Positions 11,271 through 22,612 are shown, counted from the first letter of the stretch. The stretch: 64,000 nucleotides of DNA from Rhynchospora pubera (GCA_028095005.1 CM051463.1:8671052-8735051), one strand, 5' to 3'. Notes: generated by a model from the sequence alone, not told the origin. A program made the numbers and translations.

Positions 11271-11656
11271 GCTAATGTGCCATAGATGACACAGAGGGTC
11301 CCATGCCATAGAGTCGTTTTTCGAGATCTAAAATTTAAATGCTCAATTCGAACAATTCAAGTTATTCACCATATTAAAATACCCTTTGAGACCAAATTTT
11401 ACTTTTTTATTTTTCTGATATTTATTATGATATTTAAAAAAAAACGTTATAATTGGAGTATTTCAGACCCTCCAATTTGAACATATAAAAATAAATAGCA
11501 AAAAAATTCAGAAAAATGTAAAATTTGGTCTTCAATTAATGGTATTTCAATATGGTGATCAATTTGAACGGTTTGGATTAACTGATTGAATTTCGGATCT
11601 TCAAAAAATGACTCAAAAAGGACGTCTATGGCATTGCCATCTATGACATTTTAGCC
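11270..11656. mobile_element. Inverted-repeat MITE, about 387 bp
   Basis: The left end ggctaatgtgccatagatg and the inverted right end ggctaaaatgtcatagatg match with few differences, and the arms continue inward (ccatattaaaata against its inverse tatttcaatatgg). Related one-armed copies lie at about 606-690, 11,660-11,810, 42,350-42,590 and 61,110-61,480. The open frame at 11,286-11,480 lies within it and is not a gene. Confidence 0.7.
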
Positions 11657-11659
11657 CAC

Positions 11660-11810
11660 CTATATATATAATTTGTTTTCCATGGAGATTTCATTTTGGA
11701 GAACATATTGAGCGGTTCGGATTAACCATTGTAATCTTGAAAATTGAGAACTTATCGGGTTTGACAGCTTAACTGTCAAACACGTTTGACTCTAGCATTA
11801 TTATTCAAGT
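11660..11810. mobile_element. One-armed MITE relic
   Basis: The sequence gttcggattaaccattg to tttgactctagcattatt resembles the right arm of the 61.1-61.5 kb MITE. It is directly adjacent to the MITE ending at 11,656. Confidence 0.45.
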
Positions 11811-12086
11811 AATATATGTAGCATGTAAAATATAATACATAATGTACAATGTATTAAAAAAAATTAGAAGACATTATATCTTGTTTTAAATCATTTAATT
11901 TATAACATCAACATTGAAATCCATAAAAAAATTGAAGGTGCAAAATATGTAGGGAAGAGAGGGGCGGCCCACCTAATTCGAAGGTCATTTATTCAAAGCT
12001 GGAAATATTCATTTCCAAGCTAATATTGGGGAAGAAGTTATAGGAAAGTTGAATGTGGGGGACTATGTTAGCGAACTCTACGCAGG

Positions 12087-12708
12087 TAGGGCTGTCAATG
12101 GGTACGGTACGGTACGGTAGAAGGTATTTTCATACTCATACTTATTAAAAAAATTTTACCCGTATCCGTTAAAAAAGACTTTATCCCTACCCGTTAAGAA
12201 TTAACCATAAGGGTAGAGTAATGGTACATAACGAATAATAATAATATTATTAATTTAATAAAAATATATAATGTGATAAATAAATATATAGATAAAATAA
12301 AATATTTAGATAATATTTTAGATATAACAAAAATTATGAAATTTATTCTCATATCAATCGAATTAAAAAAATCTATATAACTAATTATAAATTATAATAT
12401 AATATAGAATGAAAAATTACCATCATAAATAAGTTTGGGATGAAGATCGAAATTAATAACATATCTTTTGAAATATGCTAAAAACATGATTATATATACA
12501 TATATGTTTGTAAAATATTATCCGTTAGATAATGGATACGAAATAACCCTTATCCGTACCCGTACCCGTACCCGATAAGTTAACGAAAATTTTTCTTTAT
12601 CCGTACCCATATCCGTTAGTCTAACGAAAATAAAACCTTACCGTATCCGCCTTATCGAATACGGTACGGGTAGGATAAATGAGTAAACGGATTTCATTGA
12701 CAGGCCTA
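12087..12708. mobile_element. hAT-like MITE, about 622 bp
   Basis: The left end tagggctgtcaatggg and the right end cattgacaggccta are inverted repeats of the hAT type. Subterminal regions hold runs of ggtac on the left and gtaccc on the right that mirror each other. The flanking 8-mers do not match, so the duplication has decayed or the ends are slightly off. Confidence 0.7.
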
Positions 12709-12745
12709 ACGAAACGTGGGACACCGGACACGGCCACAGAACAGC

Positions 12746-13305
12746 GGGAGGTGCTTTGAGCAACATGTTTTTTACTTAGAGCAACATCAATTTTTTCAAA
12801 ATATCTAATTTGCCCTTCCGAATTTTCGGACTCTTCTCACATTGCATTTTATTTTTGTCGTAAATTTGGAAAACCTATGTACGAGTATAAGTTCTTCTCA
12901 TATTGTCTTCATAAATTTTGTTTATAAAATTTTATGTAGAAAAGACATGACACGAGCATAATACATATAAGCATTATAGGTTATAAAAAAATGAATTTAT
13001 ATAGTTAATTCACTTTTTACTATTGAACTTTATATTTGTAATTTGCATTAATTTTTCAGTTAATGTTTATAGTACTAGCGAGCCATTAACTTCAAAAATA
13101 AAATTAGTCGTACTAATATATTCATTTGAAGAATATCATAAAATTTTAGGAGACCGAATAAATTTAACTCAATTGAATTTATTAGCTAGCATTTGGATAT
13201 ATTCTATTAGAAAATTTATTAGAAAAGTTCATTGAGGTCATATTTGTCCATGTTATTTTCTATATGTTGCTCCCAGCAAAAACCTGGTTGCTCAAAGCAG
13301 CTCCC
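12746..13305. mobile_element. Mutator-like MITE, 560 bp, with 9-bp target duplication
   Basis: Terminal repeats gggaggtgctttgagcaac and its inverted partner (gggagctgctttgagcaac on the other strand) are flanked by a perfect 9-bp duplication, cagaacagc, at 12,737-12,745 and 13,306-13,314. Nine-base duplications are the hallmark of Mutator-like elements. The interior is AT-rich with no credible protein. Confidence 0.85.
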
Positions 13306-13314
13306 CAGAACAGC

Positions 13315-13856
13315 TCGTTTTGTTTCCATTCGCATTCCGTTTCCATAACGAAAAAAAGTTGCTCTTTTGTAACGGAATGGAATTTCTGTTCCATTTTCCA
13401 TTGTAAATTTGTAATTCCTTATTTATGTCTTTCGTTTTCCTAATACGATATAACTTTCTGTTTCTTTTCTTAATGCGTTTTCATTCTGTTTTAAAATACT
13501 GGAACGGAAAACATGCGAACCTGACATAGCCATAAGGCAGTAAAACCAGGATTAAAATAATAATTTGCTACATAATAATCTTATTAAAGAATCCGTAACT
13601 GGTTAAAATTTTCTTTATCAATTATCCAAAATCCCATATAAGTCTTCATAATAATCCGATATAATCACAAAATTGAAGTACCAAAGTTAACTAGAAACAA
13701 TATTAAGTGAAATCTTTAGAACATCATCCATTGATTTATAAAACTTCTATATTGGTTGCCAAAATATTAAGGACATGTTTGCGAATTGGTATGTTTTCCA
13801 CCTATAGCCAATTGAATCAACAAATAATAACTCGCAAGTTTGAATGATTTAATTAA
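13315..13856. other. Intergenic; hAT-like debris
   Basis: The stretch from about 13,315 to 13,510 has repeated acggaa/ttccgt motifs like those inside the hAT MITE at 15.4 kb and is probably part of an old element. The remainder to 13,856 shows nothing recognisable. Confidence 0.4.
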
Positions 13857-14186
13857 TGTGTGTTTGGTAGCATGTGAACAAGAGATAAGAACAAGTGGGT
13901 GTACGGCAGTGTTCGCATTTTGGTTCGTGGGATGTTCGCAGAAAAGAAGGAACCCAAATTCAGATCTGGTGCCGCGCGGCACAGCGTGTAGCGCGGTATT
14001 CTAGCCGTCTGATCAAGATCCAATGGACAAGGGAACTTCGTGCATGTAACCTAGATTGATAGGCTCGTAAAAAATGAACCGTCCGATCAAGATCAGACGG
14101 CTCGTACGCGCGCTACACGCTGTCCCTCGCTACAGCGGATTTGGATCCAACCCAGAACAAGCTTGTTCGCCTCCTTGCCAAACACA
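13857..14186. mobile_element. Nested MITE pair
   Basis: The outer element has ends tgtgtttggtagcatg and, inverted, tgtgtttggcaaggagg, both followed by cgaacaag-like sequence. Inside it (about 13,963-14,152) sits a GC-rich element with inverted arms sharing acagcgtgtagcgcg and agccgtctgatc. The inner element belongs to the same family as those at 21.4, 26.8, 30.5 and 40.1 kb, sharing cgtgcatgtaacc and gattgatagg with the 40.1-kb copy. Confidence 0.7.
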
Positions 14187-14189
14187 GTG

Positions 14190-15393
14190 AAAAAAAAGGG
14201 CTATAGCCTATAACTGAACCCACTATTTCTCCTCCCACAAGCAACATAAAAGAAGCAACCATAAATAAAGGAGTAAGTTTTTGCGCCAATTGGGCCACTT
14301 GTTGTGCCGAACAAGCATCCGTCAGAGACTGCATCCTGCATCCATCCTCCTACTCCTGCACTGGCTGCACAAAGTGTTGCATCTGTCAACTTTAATTTAA
14401 GTTGCCTAATTCAAAAAGTATCATTAACATTTTAGATTAGTAGTGAAGAATCTAGCATTTTCAAAAAACTCATATGAAACAAATATTTCCAACATGAAGA
14501 ACAGATTAGCCCAATAGCCCACATTTATATTGAAACTCCATTACAGCAAGGTTATAGCAATTCAGTAGAAAAAAATTTTGTCATTATTATCGACACTGCT
14601 ATTAATTTATTTCAACATATGACAAGTAAATTAATATACATATCGGCTGAAAAATTTTGTATCCAGCAGCATGTCATATAGAATAAAGTTACCTTAAAAT
14701 TACAGAGTTCAAATTTTTAGTAGCACATGCTAAATATAATTAATAATATCACATAAATTTAAAGTTATTAGTTAAAATATATGATATTATTTATCCTTTA
14801 AATTATCCTAGTTAAAAAGATATCAATATTATTAAACAATCTAAGCAATTTTAAAAATATTATAATGCAGATAAAGAGGGAAACTACTAAAATAATTAAT
14901 TGAAGTTCGACAAAACAATAACACAAAGACAATAGCAGGAACCACATATCGCAATTATCTATGAATAAAAAGTTCACTGCATAACTCATCTATTTCAGCC
15001 TCATAGACCTCACGTAGTTATGAACATGAGATCTATGAATGCAAAGTTTTGCTCAATTAACATTTCCGTGTGGGTTAATTCAAACTGACCAAGAACATCT
15101 AGTAAAAAGGAGAAGGATGAAACAGTAACATACTGTACAAATAAGAACAATGGAGCAGCCAGGACGCCATATATGACGAGCTTTTGGTAAGAAAGCTTCT
15201 TATACATGGATCTCCCCTGCTCTACTTCTATGCCACATGTTTATTACCACCTCATATATATATGGTTGCAGAACCACCAGGCTGGCCTTTTTGAAACCCA
15301 ATGCAGGAAACAGTCAGGCAATAGTAGGCCCGATATTTCTGTCAGACATTTCGTCGAACGGTTGGGGTGCAGAGGGTTTTACACTTCCATAAC
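14190..15393 (-). pseudogene. Unrecognised paralogous family, copy 1 (3' part)
   Basis: On the minus strand this locus matches the segments at 34.8-35.6 and 39.0-39.7 kb. Readable pieces are SAPQPFDEMSDRNIGP (about 15,320-15,370), then in the same frame a stop after PTIA where copy 3 reads through, a short hydrophobic exon candidate MYKKLSYQKLVIYG...LFLFVQ (about 15,134-15,207) ending at a GTATGT donor, and a further hydrophobic stretch LTPLFMVASFMLLVGG near 14,240-14,290. I do not recognise the protein; hydrophobic segments suggest a membrane protein. The in-frame stop and the transposon insertion upstream at 15,394 make this copy non-functional or restructured. Exon limits are not established. 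Confidence 0.4.
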
Positions 15394-15710
15394 TAGAGCT
15401 GTCAACGGCACTGCCACCAACGTGCTGCCCTTCCGTTTAACTGAAACGGAACGAATAACGGCACCAGTTTTCATTTCGTTTCAATAACGAAACGGCAAAC
15501 GGAATAAGAAATTGTGACGTTTCGAACCGTTTCGCCTCTTTTCAAACCATTTCATGTGTATTTTCTTATGTGAAACGAATAACGGAATGGATTTCTGTAC
15601 CGTTTTGGAAACGGAACGGCTAACGGAATGGTATATCGTACCGTTTTCTTAAACGAAACGGTAAACGGTATGGGGTGTTCCGTGCATTTCGGCCACGTTT
15701 GACAGCCCTA
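15394..15710. mobile_element. hAT MITE, 317 bp, with perfect 8-bp target duplication
   Basis: Ends are tagagctgtcaac and, inverted, tagggctgtcaaac. They are flanked by the exact 8-mer tccataac at 15,386-15,393 and 15,711-15,718, as expected for hAT. It interrupts copy 1 of the unrecognised family; the homologous regions near 35,470 and 39,510 lack it. Confidence 0.92.
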
Positions 15711-15718
15711 TCCATAAC

Positions 15719-16480
15719 CAAGCCAAAAAGGCGGATCTGTGAGGGAGTGTTGGAGCTTGAGGCTGAGAAGAGTGGAACAAAAATGAACAGCCTGGGATGG
15801 TGCAAGTTGAAGTGCTCACAATTTCAAATACTTTCTGAAACTTATGGTTGAAAAGCACTGACTAATTTCGATACATAGTTAATTCTGCTGTATCAATTAA
15901 TATTTCAATATTTTGCAGTTTTATCATTAAGATGAAAAGAATATGTATAGAAAGATACTTGCACGTAATATTGTTTATTAAGTACTAACTGTGTTTTTGG
16001 AACAGCCGACAAAAATATACCAATATTGTGCAAAAATGGGCGTTTATTTTATAGTCCTATGGTTTCAACTGACTGAGAAATTTTCAGAGGCTAGATCAAA
16101 ATGATTTTGACTTACGATTTCATTTTATTATATTTCATTAAAATTATTTATTCCAGATTTTATTGGATCTAATAATATAATAATATAAAAATTTCCAACA
16201 AATGAATTTGAACTCCATTTATTTTGATAAATGAATTTCTAATGAAACAAAATCTCGCATTAAAAAAAATGGAATTATCGAGAACAAAAAAAAAAACCTA
16301 AAGAAATAGAAGTGGCCAGATGGGCTCTTGAGCTACAATCGGTAAATGCCTCATTTTATTCTCATATTCAAAGAATCGTCGTTCCCTTTTTCGACCAAAC
16401 AAACCTTTCCATTGTTGCCTCCACCTTCACCTTTCTCTTGCTCTCTTGCATACTCGGCTTCTGTCGCTTTCTCTTTGAAG
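15719..16480. other. Intergenic; upstream end of unrecognised family copy 1
   Basis: About 15,720-15,800 continues the homology to copies 2 and 3 (gtgagggagtgttggagctt). Beyond that I see AT-rich intergenic sequence only. Confidence 0.45.
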
Positions 16481-16483
16481 ATT

Positions 16484-16856
16484 CCTTATAAAGACTTCTC
16501 ATTTTGGGTTTGAAGTGAGTCCTCTCTCTCTCTCTCTCGCTCTATTGATTTAATCTGTTTACTATTTGGAAACAATTAAATTATCTATTGCTCTTCAGAA
16601 GGGGGTTTCCTTCTAATTTGAAAAGCAACGGTCAGGCATTGAGAAAGCACAAAATTGATATTCCTTGACATGGTCTTATTACCAGCATTTCAGAATTGCT
16701 TAATAATTATTTGCTTTCAAAACTATGGATTGTTAGTTCAGGATCCCAGCTGATTCTCCTTTTATGTTATATATAATACGATTTCTTAATTATTTTGGAG
16801 TACCTCTGATTAACCAATAACTCATTGCAGGTTGAAAAAAAAAGTGAGAGTTTACA
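16484..16856 (+). promoter_or_regulatory. Promoter and leader intron of F-box copy 1
   Basis: A TATA-like ccttataaag (about 16,484-16,493) precedes a short leader. A donor at gaagtgagtcc (about 16,513) opens an intron that begins with a CT microsatellite and ends at ttgcag just before 16,831. The same leader design (gggttt-type exon end, CT-rich intron start, ttgcag acceptor 20-30 bases before the ATG) recurs at copies 2 and 3, and in altered form at copy 4. Confidence 0.6.
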
Positions 16857-18703
16857 ATGGATGGTCATCAGAGGCAAAACAGTAGGAGTAGGGCTGATTC
16901 TGAATTTAACTTGGATTTTGTTAGCAGCCTGCCAAGAGAGATCAGTGAAAAAATTTTAGTCAAACTACCAACAAGAGAGGCGGTCCGAACAAGCATCCTC
17001 TCCAGCAAATGGAAGTACTCTTGGGCTTCAATACCTGATTTGGTGTTTAATGAAAACACCACAGAATCTTCTAAGCTAATGAGATCACTGGATAAAATGT
17101 TACTGGTGCACCGTGGTCCAATCCTGAAATTCGAACTACACTGTATGCATGCAAGCGAGGAGGCAATGGGCAGATGGCTGCTCATTTTATCCCAAAGTGG
17201 ACTGAAGGATCTTCGTCTCACTTTTCTTAGAGAATGCAAGGTTCCTTCAAGCCTATTCTCTTGCCACATACTAGAAAATCTTGAAATTTCAGGTTGCACT
17301 ATAAATGCACCTCAATGTTTCCAAGGCCTTAATAGAAGCTAATATTAACCGAATGTAATTTAGTGGGAATTACTCTAGAGAAGTTTATTTCAAGCTGTCC
17401 ATTGCTTGAGAGCTTGGGTCTGTTTGACTTTGTTGAGTACGGATGCCTCACAATCCGTGCGCCTAACCTAAAACAGCTAAAACTTGTGACATCATTTTCC
17501 GACTTATTGTTGGAAACACCAAAGTTGATTTCTGCAAGCATCTTTTTCAGTTATACCTATCAGAATTTCGGCAGGGCAAATTTTGGATGCAAAAGCAAAC
17601 TTTTGGGCACCATTGGTCGACTTTCTAATATTGAAGAACTTGGCTTAAACGTTGGTGCGGTAAGGCTACTTGCTTAAAGTGTTTTAATTTAAGGACTGAT
17701 CTCTGCATGAAATCATAGTTAAAGCAAAATAACTCAAGAAACTATAGAAAATTAAAAATGAACTTGTCTTTCTCTGGTGCCACCAAATTGTGGTCTCAAT
17801 ATGTTCATGCTGGTGCCATACCTGACTGATAAAGTACCTTTTTAAACTTGGCTTGACTGTTATTTAGACACGTAACTTGATCCACCCATCGACAAGGTAC
17901 CTATAATATTTAGGATCAGTTTCAAAGCTAGATCATGAGCCAATATTTTTTTGCTTCATTTGAAACATGCAAACAATTTTAGCAAATGCACTAATTGGAA
18001 TTTACGAGTAATGCACTACCAATTTGAAAGATCTATAATTTTTTGAAGCAACTGAATGTGGATTTGATTGGTAAATTAAGAACAAATTGATCAAAATTTC
18101 ACCCAATTTATACTAATTTATTCTTGCGTTTTTTAAAGTATTTAGTAAAGTGTACTCTAATGATCGATTTCCCAATGCATAAGTTAATTAATCTTTTCCT
18201 ATCTTGTAATATAGCCTATAATTTGATGATTTTAAATTTGGGACTTTTTTCAGTATTTGGCATCGGGTCCTATACCAGAGAAGCTTCCAGTCACATTCCA
18301 CCACTTGAAAAGGATTTCAATTGAACTGGATGACAAAAGCGAGGACCTTGAGGCTGCTCTTTGTATTCTCCGGAATGCTCCCATCTTGAAAACTCTCTAT
18401 TTAAATGTACCTAGTGAAAATATCTGGGAGGAGCAAAGGATAACAACCAGTTCCTTGTTTAAGCAATTGGAGGTAGTTGAGGTAATCAGCTTCGCAGATG
18501 ATGTGTCAATGCTTGCTTTTGCTAAATTTATCCTAACTACTGCTCCTCAGCTAGAGAAGTTGGTTATTGATGACGATTCCCTCTGTAATTTAAATGATTA
18601 TGAGGCATTTATGATGAAGCTGGAAAGCTTTCCGAAGTTGTCAAGTAAAGCTGTGATCTTATATGATTGTGGTTTGGGTTGTGAATTTATGGAAGAGATT
18701 TAG
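16857..18703 (+). pseudogene. F-box/LRR/FBD gene, copy 1 (frameshifted)
   Basis: F-box/LRR/FBD proteins are probable substrate receptors of SCF ubiquitin ligases. Exon 1 starts at ATG 16,857 with an F-box (SSLPREISEKILVKLPTREA...WKYSW), continues into leucine-rich repeats (LFSCHILENLEISGC, NAPQCF), then meets a stop at 17,340-17,342. Against copy 2 (GLKFLQTLKL) about 13 bases are missing near 17,331-17,338, which breaks the frame. After that the reading continues intact (SCPLLESL, GCLTIRAPNLKQL, LLLETPKLISASIF) to a GTAAGG donor after 17,659. Exon 2, 18,254-18,703, follows a tttttcag acceptor and carries the FBD end (ASGPIPEKLPVTFHHL, APQLEKLVI). Everything except the deletion is well preserved, so the damage looks recent; a truncated F-box protein of 161 residues is possible. 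Confidence 0.85.
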
Positions 18704-19153
18704 TATAACAAATGAACTGTCAACTTGATTTTCCTTTGCCAACTTGTATATTATGTCCAGACCTGGATCTCCTAAAGATCAGGTACCAGTAGGTACATGT
18801 ACTAATGCTGGCAAGCCTTCCAAGGGGCTGCGATCTTATTCTAGTTAAGTTCCAGATGTTGACTTTTTGTTTTCCTTAGTTTTTTTGGCTAATATATTTT
18901 GACTTGTTCTTCGTAGCATGATTTTTCTGAAGTGATGATTAGTGATTTATTCATTGAGTTTTGAATTTTAGCAATATTTTTTATCTCTGCGGGAACTAAA
19001 TTCTGATGCAGAGCTGAACGTGTGATTTAGTGAAGGAATAATTCAACTTTATGCAAAAGAATCAAAATCCAACTAGTTTTAATTATATTAAAATATATGC
19101 TTTCTCAGGAAACCAACTACCATACTCGGCAGCAGTACAAGCGGAGACCAATC

Positions 19154-19334
19154 GGGAATTGCTTTCGTCACTCCTTGATTCGGAGATACACTCTAGAATC
19201 GATATTAATGACCAAAATACTCTCAAATTTCTTGATCATATTTTTGCAGATGCAAATAAATCAAAAGTATTTTGATCATTATTCAAAAAAATGGGAGTGT
19301 ATCTCCAATTGAGGGAGTGAGGAAAGCAATTCCC
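19154..19334. mobile_element. MITE, about 181 bp, inside the duplication
   Basis: The left arm gggaattgctttcgtcactc and the inverted right arm gggaattgctttcctcactc match over about 40 bases, down to ggagatacactc. A short repeat accaa lies on both sides. The partner copy is 26,016-26,195. Confidence 0.75.
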
Positions 19335-19583
19335 TGACCAACCCTCATTGCTGTTTTTACGACATGTGCTTTTAAGGCTGGTTGCGGTTCTAACACTTAA
19401 GACTTTGCAATGTCCATATGTTCTACCATCCTTCTTTAGTATTACTGGTTGTTTCCTCACTTTTATTATGCTTGAGAAGTATTTGTTGAAATGCCTAAGA
19501 GAATGTTGGAATTTTGTTCCCCTTTTAACTAACCTTTTCATGTGAATCCACCAATTTGACATGTTATATTTCCAATTCCAGAC

Positions 19584-19618
19584 TCTGAAGTCTGAAGTCT
19601 GAAGTCTGAAGTCTGAAC
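19584..19618. repeat. Five 7-bp tandem repeats (tctgaag)
   Basis: Five units of tctgaag, the last ending in c. The homologous site in copy B (about 26,504-26,514) has only one unit plus tct, so the expansion followed the duplication. Confidence 0.9.
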
Positions 19619-20212
19619 TATAAAGAAGATAGAAGAGTGGAATATTTTGTTCTTGTTACATGGACTCAAGTACCGACTATGTATAATAATATGTAAATAT
19701 TGTTATATTAGCTATAAACTTACAATGCTACGGTGAATTCTGATGAATAATATGCCAACTAGGTAGCTTCTACCTAGTCTTCTAAAAATTCTGATGAATA
19801 ATATGGTACTTGTAATTTCATAGTTTCAGTAAGAAGTTGTATTGTACTTTTAATTAGATGAGCATTTTCACACTTTTTTTTTTTGGGAGCAGGAATAATG
19901 ACTCGTTTTTGTTAAAGAGGCTCACGGGCTCACGGCTTATAAACACCAACACTCAACATAATATAAATTGAAAAAAAACTCATCGTAAGTAATAACTATT
20001 AAACATCTAAGATGCATATCTAAAAGCAAAAACACTGACATCTGAAAGTACCCAAAATAAAATTCAGATAACAGAGCACCTAAGAACTTCAAACAACTCG
20101 AACTAACTTTTCCAGTGAACTATTCTTTAACAGAAATATGCAGAAAGTTAGGAACCAAAAAAAAGATTTTTCTGCCTAAAAGCATATACCCTAATAACGA
20201 CCTTGGCGGAAG

Positions 20213-21313
20213 TTAAAAAAAGCTTGGCTGAAACCACATAGCGGGTGCAGCTTGGTGATATGGTAGCTTCTGGTTTTCCTTGTGCAATATCATCACATTT
20301 CCATCAACCATCTGGGCAAACTTGCTGAGATAACCAGATTTAACCGCAGCAAGTTTCAATGCATCTGGCACACGCCTGTGCTCCATGTACAAAGAACCCC
20401 CGTCCAGAGAGTCCCAGTCATCACTGGAGAGAGCCAGGCAGGGGTAGTTATCCCCATAGAAAATGACTGTGCTGTCACTTGAGTCAGTGGTGATTTTCTC
20501 GAGCTTCATCTGCTGCTCTTGGAACTGGTAAAGCAGAAACTTTCCCTCAGGATGAAGACCAACAACATAAACCCCAGATTTTCCTTCCACAAAACGCTTC
20601 TTAACAGCTGCTAACTCCGGCTCAAGGATGACTTTTGACTCTGGCTCAGGGACACCCTTATGCTGAGGTTTATTACACTCAATAATCAACATATTTCCTT
20701 CGTAAAGCAAATATAACCGTCCATTGTAACATGTTGCATCTGCAAGCCCTTTAGTAGTAGGATAATACATTTTCCAGGACTGGTCACCGACCTGGCAGGA
20801 GATGACACCGTTGTCTTCAAGGAACACAGTTATCAGGCAATTTGGGTCAGTGACATCCGCAGAGAAAGTCATCTTGCTCCTCCCAAAACCAATCATGTAG
20901 GAACCAAACCATGTGCTAAAGGGAGGGAGCTCGATCTCAGACCGGGTTAACGGGTTCAGTAAAGAAATCTCTCTCCCTTTATAGGACACAACCAAAAGCC
21001 AGCCTCGGTAGGAGGCACAGCACGTCGCTCCGCTGGTCTCCGGGAGGTGGATCTCGCGCATCCTGGATTCCCAGACATCGTAGAAGAAGCGGGTCCCGTT
21101 CTTTGTGGTCCATAAGTACCCGTTGTATGGAAGCATCAGCCAGGGGAGTTGTGGAGGGAGGTGGCGAGGGTTGGGAAGCGAGGCGGAGCGCCAGGTGGAA
21201 CAAACGGCGCGAAATCGGAGATGGTCGACGATGTACTTCGCCTTCTCCGAGATCAAGTCGATGATCTCAGGCGGGAGATGAGCCCAATCGCGAAACTCCG
21301 CCAGCGAATCCAT
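20213..21313 (-). CDS. F-box protein with DUF295 domain
   Basis: A single-exon frame of 366 residues on the minus strand. An F-box lies near residues 8-50 (DWAHLPPEIIDLISEKAKYI...FRAVCSTWRSA), followed by the DUF295-type beta-rich region: a WLMLP segment, CCASYRGWLLVV, LLNPLTRSEIELP, NGRLYLLYEG, then YPCLALSSDDWDSLDGGSLY near the C-terminus. Such proteins are probable SCF adaptors; their targets are mostly unknown. The frame is full length for the family, has no internal stops and a higher GC content than the surroundings, so it looks functional. It is opposite in strand to the FBD cluster and unrelated in sequence beyond the F-box. Confidence 0.9.
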   Translation of the reverse strand: MDSLAEFRDWAHLPPEIIDLISEKAKYIVDHLRFRAVCSTWRSASLPNPRHLPPQLPWLMLPYNGYLWTTKNGTRFFYDVWESRMREIHLPETSGATCCASYRGWLLVVSYKGREISLLNPLTRSEIELPPFSTWFGSYMIGFGRSKMTFSADVTDPNCLITVFLEDNGVISCQVGDQSWKMYYPTTKGLADATCYNGRLYLLYEGNMLIIECNKPQHKGVPEPESKVILEPELAAVKKRFVEGKSGVYVVGLHPEGKFLLYQFQEQQMKLEKITTDSSDSTVIFYGDNYPCLALSSDDWDSLDGGSLYMEHRRVPDALKLAAVKSGYLSKFAQMVDGNVMILHKENQKLPYHQAAPAMWFQPSFF

Positions 21314-21411
21314 ATACTATATAGCGTCGGAGAGGGCCGTCAGGCGAAATCGTGAATTCGAGATGGACGTATCCTGTAGAGGTTTTGCGACTTGTGTCGG
21401 AGGATAAACCC

Positions 21412-21613
21412 GGGAGAGTATCTCTGGATGATTGTATTCAACCATCCACTGGACGTCTTTCGATCCGAGCCGTCCGATTTAATCTCAACGGTTAGATCTT
21501 TTCGGGCCTATCAATTTAGGTATCATGCACGGGGCATCTATAGCCATTGAGATTAAATCAAACGGCTGAGATCGAAAACCATCCATGGATGGCCATCCAG
21601 AGGATGCAGTTCC
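21412..21613. mobile_element. Mutator-like MITE, 202 bp, with 10-bp target duplication
   Basis: Ends gggagagtatctctggatg and, inverted, ggaactgcatcctctggatg are flanked by ggataaaccc at 21,402-21,411 and 21,614-21,623. The interior has inverted blocks (gccgtccgatttaatctcaa against ttgagattaaatcaaacggc). It lies about 100 bases upstream of the DUF295 F-box start codon. Confidence 0.9.
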
Positions 21614-21633
21614 GGATAAACCCTACCTCAACA

Positions 21634-22612
21634 GGGACCGAAATCCTCTGCAGCCGTAAATGGCTGTATAGGAATTTTAAAAAATTAAAAAATTAAAATG
21701 ATGAATCAAAACCGTAATTTTACGGCGGATGAATTTTCATATAAATTTTGGAGTTGATTTGAAACTAAATTAAGTAGGGGTGTACAAAAAAATCGTGAAT
21801 CCGTTCAATCCGTTCAATTCACCCGATCCGAATTGTTTTTTATCGGGTTAGCATGATGTTGGGTTAGGTACGGGTTTTAATTTTGACAAACCCGTTACTT
21901 CAGGTTGGGTTACGGATTTTGTACTAGTAAATCCGTGTATAGTTCAACCCACCCGTTTATCATTATTTATTTCTATTCGTCTCACTTTTTCTCATGTCCT
22001 TACTTAAAAATCTCTTATTTCATGAAGTTTCGATCTCCTTCATAGGCATGCACGTCCTCTATGCCTCTCACAAGGACTCGAAAGTTGAAAGATGATTCAA
22101 ATGCATCTCTAATTTGTCTCGAACTAAATTGTAATAGCCACAAAATGATTTTTATATGTATTTTTATTTGATCAAAATTTTAATTCACTAAACTCGTTTA
22201 ACCCGCTTAACCCGTAAAAATCCATACATAAAACGATTGACGGGTTGGGTTGGGTTATGGGTGGGTTAACTAAATTTATTTTCTAATCCGGTATTATCGG
22301 GTTGGGTTCAAATTTTGTTAAAATATTATCGACCCGCCCGTTGTACACCCCTAAGATTAAGCGATCAAATTATGAACATATTAGAATTAATTAGTGATAG
22401 TTAACCATATTCGTTCATTTGTTGACCACTTGATCTAGTATCAAATCAACTCTAAAATTTATAAACTTATATGAAAATGCATCTCCCGTAATTTTGAACA
22501 AGATCAACGGTTTGGATTCATCATTTTAATTTTAAAATTTTTTTAATTTTGTAAAAATTTGTGCTGGCTGGACGTCTCTACAGCCATTTACGGCTGTAGA
22601 GGATTTCGGTCC
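21634..22612. mobile_element. Mutator-like MITE, 979 bp including a nested hAT element
   Basis: Terminal repeats gggaccgaaatcctctgcag and the inverted right end ggaccgaaatcctctacag are flanked by a perfect 9-bp duplication acctcaaca (21,625-21,633 and 22,613-22,621). The pieces outside the nested insertion are the two arms of a palindromic element related to the one at 27,048-27,474. Confidence 0.9.
21775..22353. mobile_element. hAT MITE, 579 bp, nested in the Mutator-like MITE
   Basis: Ends taggggtgtac and, inverted, taggggtgtacaac. The flanking 8-mers are aaattaag and agattaag, one mismatch. Subterminal regions are rich in acccg/cgggt motifs (gggttgggttatgg). The related element at 27.1-27.5 kb has the uninterrupted sequence at the matching place (ttcattaagtgacc). 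Confidence 0.85.

Larger units (their letters stand above)
19029..19915. repeat. 0.89-kb segmental duplication, copy A
   Basis: This block matches 25,887-26,788 in the same orientation, from ggaataattca to the shared end agcaggaataatgactcg. It contains the small inverted-repeat element at 19,154-19,334. Open frames in the block are not conserved as proteins between the copies. Confidence 0.85.

Noticed and set aside
11286..11480. 64-residue frame
   Set aside because: It lies entirely within an inverted-repeat MITE.
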